NCBI GenBank assembly: GCA_019828545.1 | Contig: JACVRA010000113.1 | Span: forward strand, 124,001 to 188,000 | DNA length: 64,000 nt | Source: Paracamarosporium sp. OC-R06-R3 | Taxonomy: Eukaryota > Ascomycota > Dothideomycetes > Pleosporales > Didymosphaeriaceae | Direction: 5' to 3' | Part shown: piece by piece, positions 11,270 to 21,834 of the stretch | How positions within the stretch are numbered: the first letter of the stretch is position 1 | Layout of the letters: each line of letters begins with the position of its first letter | Program-made: the position numbers and the translations under genes | The notes under the pieces: generated by a model | Databases searched by the model: none | The model's input: the letters and a program-made list of their open reading frames with translations, nothing else | What the model was told of the DNA's origin: nothing

Positions 11270-11447
11270 TCTGCTTTTCTTTGCGTGTGCGCATTCTCAC
11301 TTCTTCTGACCATGCCGAGTCTGTGACCGGGCTTTAGAGTTTGGCGTTCTGCGATGATACCACACCTTATTCTCTATTTAGCTAACGAACTGAACTTCGA
11401 ATTTCAACTATTTCAATTATGTCCTACCATTCAGCAATGTGAACTTT

Positions 11448-12559
11448 CTACAGAGCGTTAATCACGCTCTTATCAAGGAACTTCTCCAGGTCAGCCCTCG
11501 ATATAGCCGCCCTTCGATCGGCTTTTGCAAGCATAGCATCTTCATCCACAATCAACGGCATTAGCTCCTCATCCTTCCACGTCCCGCTCCACTTGTGGTC
11601 ATCCCACACGGCCTTTACGACCTCAGCGTCCATGCCTACCTTATCTGCTACAAAGCTGTATACGGATGCATTTGGGTGATTGTACACGTCGAGCGTCTGG
11701 TTGAGTGCGCGCACGAAGGCCACGATGTCGGCGCGCTTAGCCGGGTCATTCAATTTCTCCGTCGTCGTATACAAGCTATACACTTCTCTGTATATTGTGC
11801 CTACACACCCTCGTCAGGTCGGATCCAACTGCAATCCATGGCATGGCAAGAAGCACGCTTACCGTTCTGAAACACAACCGCGTTATCTTTACCAATGGCC
11901 CGTATGCCCAGCTCAACAGCAGGCTCCCATATCCCAAACGCATCAACCTGCTTTCCCGACAGCATGCTCGGCAGCGTCCCACTCCCGCACGGCGTCTTCA
12001 TACACACGTTTCCGCTAACGATGCTGTACTGGCCGTCGGCAACGCCCGCGCTAGCAAGCATGCGCTGCACGAAGATGGCGGCGCTGGTTCCAGGCATGGA
12101 CCCAATCTTCTTGCCCTTGAGGTCCGCGAGCGTCTTGACGCCGGCATCCGCCCGCGCCACGAGCCGGTAGGATACCTCGGTTATGATGTAGATGAGGCGG
12201 ATGTTCTTGTGGTTGGCGTACTGCTTTAGGCCTTGGGTTTCGGCGTTGGCGGCGAGGTCTGTATGCCTGTGTTAGCTGGCTGGGGATGGTGGTATTCGGG
12301 TAGATTTGCTGGCATTGTCTGGATATGGATATAGGTGTGGCTATGGAGTTGGAGATAGGATGGGTGTACCAATGCTGGAATCAGACGCGAGGTTGGCCAC
12401 GCCGCCGGAGGAGAGCGTGGCGGTGGAGGACCCCTTGTAGAAGTTCTTGATTGCATAGGCCTGAGGTGTATGCTCGATCCATTGGAGGGATGTTGCGATT
12501 TTGAGTGCCCAGGTACTGGACAGGAGCGCCAAAGGCATAAGCAAATGGGTAAGGTACAT
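11448..12559 (-). CDS. Secreted SsuA/THI5 (NMT1)-like solute-binding protein
   Basis: Three exons on the minus strand: 12559-12370, 12258-11863 and 11800-11448, giving 312 residues. Residues 1-18 are a signal peptide (MYLTHLLMPLALLSSTWA). The mature protein has the type II periplasmic-binding fold pattern of the nitrate/sulfonate/thiamine-precursor group: KIATSLQWIEHTPQAYAIKN at the start, TLADLKGKKIGSMPGTSAA in the middle, and SGKQVDAFGIWEPAVELG in the second lobe. In bacteria such proteins deliver ligands to ABC importers; fungi have no such importers, so this secreted copy must act alone or with another partner. It is not Thi5 itself: it is secreted and I do not see Thi5's cysteine-rich motif. 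Ligand unknown. Confidence 0.82.
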
Positions 12560-13052
12560 CGTGGGGAAGATATGGGTTGTGAAACCGGATTACAGATGGT
12601 AACAGCATTGTTGCGGTTGTTGTACGATTTATTCGGTTCCCTGCAGCTGTCAGGTCATTCTTTCTCTTGCTTGCACAACGTCTGAATTAGGCCAAATATC
12701 GAGGTGGTGAAATGCAGGGGTGTGGGTGGTCTCGAAGACGGCTGTTATAAGTTATGCAAGCGTGCGCACAACTGCCGAAGCATGATCAGATATTGCAACC
12801 GAGGAGTCAACAACGCGATGTTCTCTTTTCACAATGAATGATGTCGTCGTCAATAAGGTATCCAATGGGACAGTCGCGTTGCGCTAGAAATCCTAACATG
12901 GTAAAACATCCATATGATTGAGACCGGGCTAATATGCCAAGCGACATTGAGACCTTACTTCGTGATATCAGTGAATCCATAGAACCATAACGCCGACGCA
13001 TGCACCCCGCAGAACCACGTTCCTGGGCCCCTGTATGGGGGCTCAGTCATGT
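12560..13052. other. Intergenic region upstream of the solute-binding protein gene
   Basis: Holds the promoter of the minus-strand solute-binding protein gene and the 3' end of the dienelactone hydrolase gene. I see no gene or distinct motif. Confidence 0.5.
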
Positions 13053-14115
13053 CTAGTGTGCCTGGATCCAGCCAAGCATCTGACCGTAAGCTTGAGCTTG
13101 CGATTGCTTGATCTTGGAATCTTCATAATCACCATAAACCGCAAAGCCATGAGGCACACCCGGAAAGATTTGAACTTCGTGTTCAACCTGGTTCTTCTCC
13201 AATGTCTGTCGTCCAGGGGTGAGGACCTCCTCTTCTGGAAACAGCGGGTCATCTTTCACCGCAGCAATGTACACCGGGGATTTTACAGCTTCAAGATCCT
13301 CCTTCGTCACCATCGTACCATGAGCGATGGCACCAGCCTTGATGACGGCTGCTTTCTTGACTGTTCCTTCTTCCTCGTCTTTGGGTGCGTCCTGACCCCA
13401 AGCGACGGTGTCTGGGTGTTCGCCTGCTAGTATGAGGATATATTTCGCGCCGAAGCAGTACCCCACGCCGTATATCCCACCTCCGTTAGCTACCGCATCG
13501 GCGAACTCTTCTTTCGCGCCCTCAACAACCTTGTGCAAAATCGGTAGCACCTTCTCAGGTGTGTGTCGTGCGAGCCACATGTCGATCATGAAAGACTTTA
13601 TGCCTTCGGCGCTCTTCATTTTTATTGTCTCGAGCCATGACGCGTCTTTCGTAAGCTCAGCCATGTTGACCGTGTTTGGAGCAGGGTCATTGTCAAACTG
13701 GTCCGGCATGATAACCAGGTAGCCTTCGGCGGCATACTTGTCGGCCTGAAGCTGATTGTTCGTAGATTTGATACCGGTGCCACCTGTGAGGAGGAGCAGG
13801 AGCTTGGATGGTGAATGTGGGTAGTCAGATGGTTTTGCTACGTATACTTCGACGCCGCCGAGCTTCGTCAATTCACCCGAGGGTACTTCGCCCTCTGGCG
13901 TGGGTCTGTCTGTGGTGCAATGTTCCTTAATACTGTCAGCAATACCATCGCAACAACAGTAGCTGAGTGCTTACACCCATGGTTGGGCCTTGCTGAGCGA
14001 TGCTGTCCCCAGGAATGATGCTCTGACCTGGCTCGGCCGGAGGAGGAACATGAGCTGCTGGCGCCTCTTGCGCATCGCTCTCGGGTGCTTTGGTAGCAAC
14101 GTTGTGGTCAGCCAT
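13053..14115 (-). CDS. Dienelactone hydrolase family protein
   Basis: Two exons, 14115-13975 and 13925-13053 (49-bp intron), giving 337 residues. Residues 1-65 are a Pro/Ala-rich extension without a signal peptide, so the enzyme is probably cytosolic. The rest is an alpha/beta hydrolase of the dienelactone hydrolase type. The nucleophile is Cys in GYCFGAKY (about residue 204), the acid is probably Asp in VKDDPLF, and the His is in VPHGFAVYGD. Family members hydrolyse dienelactones in aromatic breakdown, but most fungal members have unknown substrates. Only 273 bp separate its start from the divergent RPA1 gene, so the two share a promoter region. Confidence 0.9.
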
Positions 14116-14261
14116 GATCGTTTATGAAGTCGTGTGTCTGATGCTGCCCCAAGTCTACCGTCGCTGAGCAGTGAGTGGAGGGTCCAATTACGTAGCCTGG
14201 CACGATTCAAAGTAGCGCGTTCGATTTGGCCCTAGTGCGGGGCTGCGCCTCCCAGTTTTAT

Positions 14262-14267
14262 CACGTG
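14262..14267. promoter_or_regulatory. CACGTG E-box between DLH and RPA1
   Basis: A single palindromic CACGTG hexamer in the shared promoter, a core for bHLH factors. One hexamer alone is weak evidence. Confidence 0.3.
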
Positions 14268-14275
14268 AGTACTTT

Positions 14276-14289
14276 ACGCGTCGACGCGT
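14276..14289. promoter_or_regulatory. Paired MluI cell-cycle boxes (ACGCGT) upstream of RPA1
   Basis: Two ACGCGT hexamers (14276-14281 and 14284-14289) form a perfect 14-bp palindrome about 100-113 bp upstream of the RPA1 start. In yeasts ACGCGT is the binding core of MBF, which drives G1/S expression of replication genes including RPA subunits. The site, spacing and target gene fit that role; binding here is inferred. Confidence 0.6.
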
Positions 14290-14388
14290 CGGAGGCAGAC
14301 ACCAACGCCCGCCATCTCCATCCTTTTCGCCTCAACACCACAACACTCGCGCGTTTCTTTGCCTCCGACGTGTATTATACCCTGCAAC

Positions 14389-16382
14389 ATGGCAGAACAA
14401 GCGATCACGCAGGGAGCCATTAGGTACGTGTTCTTTGCAATATTCAGTGCCATGATCCGTCTAACACGGGTGCAGGAGCTTCTTTGAACCCAACGGCAGT
14501 TATGTAGAGAACCCAGTGCTGCAATGCGTGCAGATCAAGCCCATGGATCCCAAAGGAGGCGAGGGTGGTGGTGTTCAACGCTTCCGTGTCGTCCTGAGTG
14601 ACATACGAAATTTCATTCAGACTATGATCGCGACGTGTAAGTGGACACGGTATAGATTTATGCTTCATGCAGCTGACACTGTGAAGCGGCAAACGAGCTC
14701 ATTCTTTCTGGAAGGCTAAAGAAAGGCTCTATCGTACGGCTATTGAAGTTCAACCCTCAGCAGGTGAAAGAGAAGAAAATCCTCATTATTGTGGACTTGG
14801 ATGTCCTCGAGCAGTATGGCGAACATGACAAAATTGGTCAGCCGGAAGCGCTCGAGAACGTCAAGTCAGAGCCACAGCCCGCAGCCATTTCTGGGAATGG
14901 CTTCTACGGCTCGCGATTCGAGCAGCAGCAGCAACCACCGCAGCAACAACAGCGATCGCTCCCCGTCCACCAGAACAACCAAGGCACATCAACGCATCCG
15001 CATCTGTATCCCATCGAGTCGCTATCTCCGTACGCGCACAAGTGGACAATTCGGGCGCGGTGCACACACAAGGGCGAAATCAAGACATGGCATAACGCGA
15101 AGGGCGAGGGGAAGCTGTTCTCTGTGAACTTGTTGGATGATACCGGCGAAATCCGTGCTACAGGTTTCAATGACGTATGCGAGAGGCTGTACCCAATTTT
15201 TGAAGAAGGGGTGGTGTACTACATCTCCGCACCATGCCGTGTGACGCTGGCAAAGAAGCAGTTTTCAAACCTATCAAATGATTATGAGCTTCAGTTTGAG
15301 AGGGATACAGAAGTTGAGAAGGCCGAGGACCAAGACAACAAACCACAAATTCGGTACAACTTCACCAAGATTGGCGACCTTAACACGGTAGAAAAAGACA
15401 CCACCATTGACACTATTGGTGTGTTGAAAGAAGTGGGCGAGGTCAACACGATTACTTCTTCAAAGACCAACAAGGACTTCAGCAAGCGGGACCTAACATT
15501 GGCCGACGACAGTCAAACTTCAGTCAGGCTCACTATATGGGGTAATCAAGCTCAATCTTTCGATGCCCCTCTGGAATCAATTATCGCTTTCAAGGGTGTC
15601 AAAGTTAGTGACTTTGGTGGCCGAAGCCTAAGTTTGCTAAGTTCCGGCAATATGACAATCGATCCCGACATGGATGAGGCACACAAGCTACGAGGTTGGT
15701 TCAACGCCGTTGGTCAGAACGCTACTTTTTCGACCCATCAAAGCCTCGCGTCTGCGGGTGGTGGTGGCCAGAAGAATGACACCAAGCTCATTTCCGAGGT
15801 TACCAGTGATAGCTATTTGCAGGATGACGCGCCCTCGTACTTCAACCTGAAGGCTTCCGTCGTCTTTATCAAGAACAACTCGACATTTGCTTATCCAGCT
15901 TGTTCGACACCAGGCTGCAATAAGAAAGTGATCGAAGAAAACAGTGGCGAGTGGTGGTGCGAGAAGTGCCAGGCAAAGTGGCCGGAACCGCTCTACCGAT
16001 ACGTGTTGAACATCAACGTCGCTGATCACACTGGCCAAATGTGGTTAAGCTGCTTCGACGACACAGCTCAGGTTGTCATGGGGATGTCGGCCAACGAACT
16101 GACGAAGATCAAGAATGAAGACGATGAAAATCAAACTCAAAACTTCATCACTGCCGTGCAGGAGGGTACCTGCAGGACATTCAACTTCAGGGTCCGTGGC
16201 AAGATGGAGATATACATGGACCAGCCTAAGTGAGCAATCCCATGCAAATATGGTTGACACCATGCTAACAATCGTATAGACCTCGCTTTCAAGTTATGGG
16301 TATTCATACGCTGAATTACGCCCAGGAAGCTAACAAGCTTGCTCAGCTTATCCAGAAATACGACAGCTTGTTTGTGCAGTAA
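14389..16382 (+). CDS. rfa1: Replication protein A 70-kDa subunit
   Basis: Four exons: 14389-14423, 14476-14636, 14687-16229 and 16280-16382, giving 613 residues, the usual length for RPA1. The N-terminal OB fold comes first (DBD-F, with NELILSGRLKKGSIVRL), then a Gln/Pro-rich linker (about residues 115-160). DBD-A opens with SPYAHKWTIRARCTHKGEIK, followed by DBD-B. DBD-C carries the C4 zinc ribbon at about residues 470-497 (CSTPGC ... CEKC). The C-terminal exon ends in the helix that joins the RPA trimer. RPA1 is the main single-strand DNA binding subunit in replication, repair and checkpoint signalling. The first coding exon is only 35 nt. Confidence 0.97.
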
Positions 16383-16855
16383 TGGGAAAGGGACTTGCTA
16401 GAGTTTAGATGGGTTGTTACCGTTTTACCTTGATGCATATTCATACAAAAGCCAAGGTATACGGAGAACAGGCGTTGCATCTCCATCTAAACGTGGACAA
16501 TAAGTCATTCGCTAGAGGACTGTATTGTTGTTACATAATTGTATGAGTTCAGACGTAATATCTAGTGGTGTTTGCTCATCAATCTTCTTCGGACAACGCA
16601 GTGATGTCATGACCAAAGCCTTGATTAAAAAAAAGTTCAGGCTGTTGGAGAAGAAAGGGCAAGACCGGTTCAGTGTCGCTGGGTTCGCGAACGCGCTTTG
16701 TTTGCCAAGATGCGCTAAGACGAACTCGCTGACTAACTGACTAGCACGGAGCCGAGCCTCCGCACACACGAAAATTGACGACGTGAAGCCAACCACCTAC
16801 CCACACCAACGCCTACCCGTCGCCCTTTCTAACCGACACAGCAAAATCAGCCAAG
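16383..16855. other. Intergenic region between RPA1 and eL42
   Basis: RPA1 3' end and eL42 promoter with a pyrimidine/CCAAC-rich segment just before the start codon. No additional gene seen. Confidence 0.5.
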
Positions 16856-17853
16856 ATGGTGAGTCTATAGTCTTTTGTACGCATGTAGCGAAGCTTTTCA
16901 CAATTGCGACGCGAACGAACGATGCCTGTACGCCGACCGACTACGAACTTCGCCTCCCAAATACGATACGGAAACATAAGACGGTCCGATGGATGGCATT
17001 GCGCGAGGAGGGCCGTTGGCATACAATTAGTGCTTCGGTTGCATATTGTACATGGGAAACGAGGGAATTCTCGACCCAAGGCGACGGTCTTGGTTTTGCA
17101 TTGCAAACATAAGAGCGGGGGATATGCTATTGCCACGACGCCGAGAACGAATTATTCACGACATCGACGCAGTGCAATCGCACACTTCTTTTGCGACTCT
17201 TGTATTCCTGCATTGATCCTGCAAAGGTCGCCAAGATTACCCAACGTCTGCCGCATCGATCGCGAACGCCCTCATGTCCATCCGCCTCGATAATTGCTCG
17301 TTCGCGTCCCAACAATTGCTCGCTCAAGACTACCTACACGATAAATGGAACGTCTAGGAATCGCATGCTAACCTATTGCGATAGGTCAACGTACCCAAGA
17401 CCCGACGAACCTACTGCAAGGGCAAGGACTGCAAGAAGCGTTAGTTTTCGGCTTCGGTCGGGGATGGAAGACATTTTGCTGAGATTTTGCAGACACGCAG
17501 CACAAGGTCACCCAGTACAAGGCCGGCAAAGCTTCGCTGTTCGCCCAGGGAAAGCGTCGTTATGACCGCAAGCAGAGTGGTTATGGTGGTCAGACCAAGC
17601 CCGTCTTCCACAAGGTACGGTCGACATTATCATAGTGAAGAGCCTGCACTAACAGCGTTGTAGAGGGCGAAGACCACCAAGAAGGTCGTGCTCCGACTAG
17701 AGTGCACTGCCTGCAAGGTACGACATTATCTCATTGAACGCTCAGAAAGCATCTAACGACCTCTAGACCAAGGCACAGCTCGCCCTCAAGCGATGCAAGC
17801 ACTTCGAGTTGGGTGGTGACAAGAAGACGAAGGGTGCGGCTCTTGTCTTCTAA
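16856..17853 (+). CDS. rpl42: 60S ribosomal protein eL42 (L44/L36a)
   Basis: Five exons: 16856-16858, 17385-17439, 17493-17614, 17664-17717 and 17767-17853, giving 106 residues. The product starts [20 protein letters not shown] and contains [14 protein letters not shown] and [22 protein letters not shown]; the CxxC-type pairs form the zinc ribbon of eL42. It sits near the ribosomal E site. Residue 56 is Pro, the form known from other fungi to be cycloheximide sensitive. The first coding exon is the ATG alone, followed by a 526-bp intron; long first introns are common in fungal ribosomal protein genes. No sequence in that intron looks like a C/D snoRNA. Confidence 0.97.
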
Positions 17854-18280
17854 GCGTGTTCCTTGTTCTCTCTTTTGGTGGGCCCTCGGCGTAGTCTTCT
17901 GGGGTAGATAGGGACGGGACGGCTTTCCCATTCGACACATACAAGCATGATGGAGCAGCAAGGGCGGTTCTGGGGATGAAAACATGCCGGTCACGATATT
18001 CACGGACTGTAACCTACAAATGCATCAAATGGAGCTCGATTGAAGGCCCTCTCAAGTAATCACTTTATCGTCCACTAGTTGTGTCCCGGAAGCGTCATGC
18101 ATGCTCGTCAATCAATTGTTTGCGCACAAGTGGGGTGCATCGGCGTAGTCATCGGGATCTTAGCAGCCCCACTAATAACACGCCGTACACGCCTTTCGTT
18201 TGTATCAAAAATTGACCAGCAGTTTTGGGAAGAGTAGGAGACGCAACCCTCTTCATCTGTCCTCCCTCAACATCTACTCT
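17854..18280. other. Intergenic region
   Basis: eL42 3' end and promoter of the reductase gene. I see no gene or clear motif. Confidence 0.5.
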
Positions 18281-19535
18281 ATGGCTGATTTTCAGGAGAA
18301 GAAAAGCGTGCTAATCATCGGCGGCGGAGCCGTTGGAGCTATTGCTGCGCTTAATCTCGAAGCTGGCGGGCTTGCAAATGTTACTCTCGTTCTACGGTCG
18401 AACTACAACGCTGTAAACGCCGACGGATTTAATATCAAATCATGCGATCACGGGAAGATTCAAAGTTGGAAACCTAGTATTGGTAGGCCTTTCCTTACTG
18501 TCGATCACTTGTTGCTCCTTTCAGCATAAATCTGGGTCCCTTCGGTGGTGGTCCAGCTCTCCTCAGTTTATCTTCTTCATCTTTAGTTTCGTGCTCGAAA
18601 TGCGCTTTCTGTGTCATTCCTATCTGAAAATGCACAACAGTCTGCTTTTATTCGACAAACAAACGAAGAAGCTAATATATTTACTCGCAGTTCGTAATAC
18701 CATCCCCGACATCACAAAGGAGTCCATCTCGCCCTACGATTACATCCTGCTCTGCACAAAGAATATCCCGGACGTCCCACCCACAGTCGTCGATCTCGTC
18801 ACACCTGCCTTACCAAAGACCAACACACAAACTACCCTCATACTCCTCCAGAATGGCCTGCACATATACAGGCCCTTTTTAGAATCACATCCTCAGACCC
18901 CTATCCTCAGCGGTATTTCGATGATCGGCAGCGAAGAAATATCACCTGGGAAGATCATTCAGGATGAGCCCGACCGGCTCCTGATCGGTGCTTTTCCAAA
19001 TCCTCATATTGACTCTTCTACCAAATGCACTGCCTCACCTGCTATCGAGTTTATTAATCTATACAAGAATGGCGGCAAGACGGACTGCAAGCTCAGTGAA
19101 AATGTGCTACATGATCGGTGGCGGAAGCTTGTATATAATGCATGCTTGAATCCGATCTGTGCAATCCTGGGCTTAGATACAGGAAGACTAAGGTTGGCAG
19201 CAGATGGAGAGCTTGTAGAGGGTTTGATTAGGCCGGCGATGAATGAAATCGTAGCCGCGGCGAGTGCGCATGGGGTCATGCTTGATGAGGGAGTCGTGCA
19301 AGGCATGATCGATACCGATCCGCTGCAAAGCTACTTGAGCCCTAGTATGCTGGCAGACGTGAAAAAGTGCAACTTCATCGAGTACGAGAACTTGCTGGGC
19401 GAGCCGCTGAGAGAGGGTAAAAAGGCTGGTGTAGCGATGCCGACGATTGAAGTGTTGTATTATATGGCGAAGGCGATTCAGTGGCGGACAATGGAGGCGA
19501 GAGGTATGGTGGAGGTTCCTCCTAAAAATGTGTAG
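18281..19535 (+). CDS. 2-dehydropantoate 2-reductase (ApbA/PanE family)
   Basis: Two exons, 18281-18482 and 18691-19535, giving 348 residues. The intron is 208 bp, longer than its neighbours, and restores frame at SIVRNTIPD. The N-terminal Rossmann motif is VLIIGGGAVGAIAALNLE. CTKNIPD carries the conserved Lys of the substrate site, and the C-terminal helical domain has RWRKLVYNACLNPICAILG. The family reduces ketopantoate to pantoate with NADPH for pantothenate and CoA synthesis. Fungi often carry several paralogues, so this copy could act on another ketoacid. No signal peptide; probably cytosolic. Confidence 0.9.
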
Positions 19536-20081
19536 ACACGGTACTTGGAAATGGTTGTGGGGCTAAGGCGGAATATCTGCGTTCGGTTCGTAGCATTGCT
19601 CGACCCATGGATTTCTTTCACCTTGTACCGTGCGAAAGGGGGCAGAGATCGACACTGGAGGCATCCATCAGGATTCAGTCGCCACGGTAGGCATTTCCTT
19701 GAAGCTTGGAGCTGCTAGAGGTAGCCTAGGGCAAGGCAACTACAGCAGTGGAAGTAAGGGAACAGAGTCCAAAATACGCTGTTTTAGGCCTTTCAAAGCC
19801 TCTCTCACTCTTTGCAAACGGCCAAACCTGTGAAAGAATAGAGCCAATGGGAGGAGGCCCATATTCTTATGCGCACGTGCTTTGCGTTGAGAATTCTAGT
19901 AGTGGTACATTTACTCAACAATCGCGCGTTCTTATCGACCCAAAAACACGCACAATAAGCCTCAAAAAGAAGCGTACAACCTCACAAGAACGAATATGGT
20001 GTAGCAAAACCCCCCGAAACATATGTGCAACCCAAGGAAAGAGCACATTTCATACCTACTTACGACGAGGTATTAGCGAAG
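19536..20081. other. Intergenic region
   Basis: Short frames only, without domains. Probably 3' end of the reductase gene and promoter of the F-box-like gene. Confidence 0.45.
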
Positions 20082-21834
20082 ATGTCACCTGGCCTCGAGA
20101 TACAGAAAGCGGTGGCAACAATTGAATGTTAGTACAATCCATTCTGGAAACAAACTCCATGCCCTTTCGTCCCTCTTGGATGACTCCCCGGCGCGAAATG
20201 CCCGAAGTTTTTGCTCATCTGTACCTAAAAGATAAGAATGCTATACTGATTCCGATCTAGCTATGCCCGAAGAGATAATCGTGTTGATTGCGATTTCTGC
20301 ACAGCAGAGCAAAGAGCCCGGCAAGCGAGAATATGTCCTAAACGTCAAAGATCTCTGCAACCTCCGCTTAGTCAATAAACGAATAAGTCGCTATGTCAGG
20401 CACGCTTTTGGAGTGCGCTTCTTCCAACATCGGAAGCACATGCTCTCCGAGTACAGTTTAAAAGGACTCCGTGACATTACTAGGCATCCTATCTGGAATG
20501 AATACGTTCAAAAAGTCTCCCTGGGTCCTGAACGCATCCCTACAAATATGTACGAGATTTTCCTCGTCACCGAATCAATGTCCTCCAGAGCACCGGACCT
20601 ATCCCTTGGAGCGGCTATCGCTCGGGCGAGCTCGCAACCGATGCCTACTAGCACCCAAATTATTGAGGATATAGATCGGGGACATGATAGAACTGGAATG
20701 AATGAGCATGATGAGATTGAAACGAAGCTCAAACATCTTCGCTTGGAACAAGATACGTTCGAGAGTAGGGGACAATTGGTATCATTGCTGAAGGAAGCTT
20801 TGGCACATCTCCCTAAACTACGATCGATCAGGCTCGATTCATACCCTAGGACCGACACGAATAAAAGGTATCGGTACCTTGGATTTAAGTGGGTCCCTCC
20901 ATGGGGAGTGTATCATCTCGCAAAACAGCTCGACTTTGCCCTCTTGTCGGATTATTCTATAGATTTCCAGAAAACACTCTGCCAGAAGGGAGGCTCTACC
21001 AAGGTCAACTGGCATTTGGCCCCGATTCTGGAAGCGCTAGAAGCTATCAAAGATTGTCCGAAGTGGGACGTGGACTTCGTTCTTAACTCGAGTGAGGACT
21101 ATGTTCAAACGACAGACCCGCTTAATATTGAGTCTACCTCATGGCAAGCTTGCAAAGACCGTGTTCGAAAACTCAGCATCATTCGCACTATACAGACTCG
21201 TGCACGGCCACATGATAGAGCCGATTGGCTTGTAAAATTATTCAAGAGTTGTGGCGAAAATGCTGAGATGTTATATTGTCAATCCACGTTCTACTGGGCC
21301 AAGATAGCCTGCCGGGCTCCATTGCCTAAGCTGCGGCGTCTGGAAGTCGAGAATGCCCTTGTCCAAGATCTTTATTTCGGTATGTTTCTGGAAAAGCATG
21401 CTGGAACTCTCGAGTCAATTAAGCTTCACAGCGTGGCTCTGTCGGTGGATGACTACGCGCGGCAAGAGTTAGCCTACCCTCCTGATACGCTCCAATCAAG
21501 CAAGTACATCAGCATAAATGCCTCCTGGGTCGAGAAATTCGAACTCATGCTGGAACTTTCGCAACTTCGCAGCGTCCATCTATCACACCTCCAATGGTTT
21601 TCGAGTCTCTTCGGACCGGTTCTGTTGTCGCACTGCCAGGATGTACATCTAGTCGAGTCGCTCAGAAAGAGGAAATGGCAGAAGACGGTCACAGCCCAAG
21701 ATGCCCATGTTAAGCCTCTTCTAAAAAGAGCCATTCGGGACAACGCCATCGAAAGGACGAAACAGCTTGAATCGTTAACCATCATCGCCTGTGTTGTCTT
21801 TGTCGCAGAAGAGAGAGACCTGACTAAACAGTGA
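20082..21834 (+). CDS. F-box-like protein of unknown target
   Basis: The body is a 523-residue frame from 20263. I favour a short first exon (20082-20127) spliced at GTTAGT to an acceptor before 20261, which adds 15 residues plus a split Ser codon and gives IESMPEEIIVLIA, the usual F-box opening. The alternative is a start at the ATG at 20263. DLCNLRLVNKRISRYVRHAF completes a degenerate F-box. The rest has scattered Leu-rich segments (for example PKLRRLEVENALV and GTLESIKLHSVAL) of the type found in fungal F-box/LRR-like proteins. Such proteins usually recruit substrates to SCF ubiquitin ligases. The target is unknown, and the F-box call is from pattern only. Confidence 0.7.

Noticed and set aside
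11448..14115. A functional cluster of the solute-binding protein and dienelactone hydrolase genes
   Set aside because: They are adjacent on the same strand but separated by about 500 bp, and no catabolic or transport partners are nearby; adjacency alone is not evidence.
16859..17384. snoRNA hosted in the long eL42 intron
   Set aside because: No C box (RTGATGA) paired with a D box (CTGA) at suitable spacing and no H/ACA-like hairpins seen by eye.
18483..18690. Extra coding exon within the long reductase intron
   Set aside because: Open frames through it do not add sequence resembling the family; direct splicing 18482 to 18691 gives a continuous reductase sequence.
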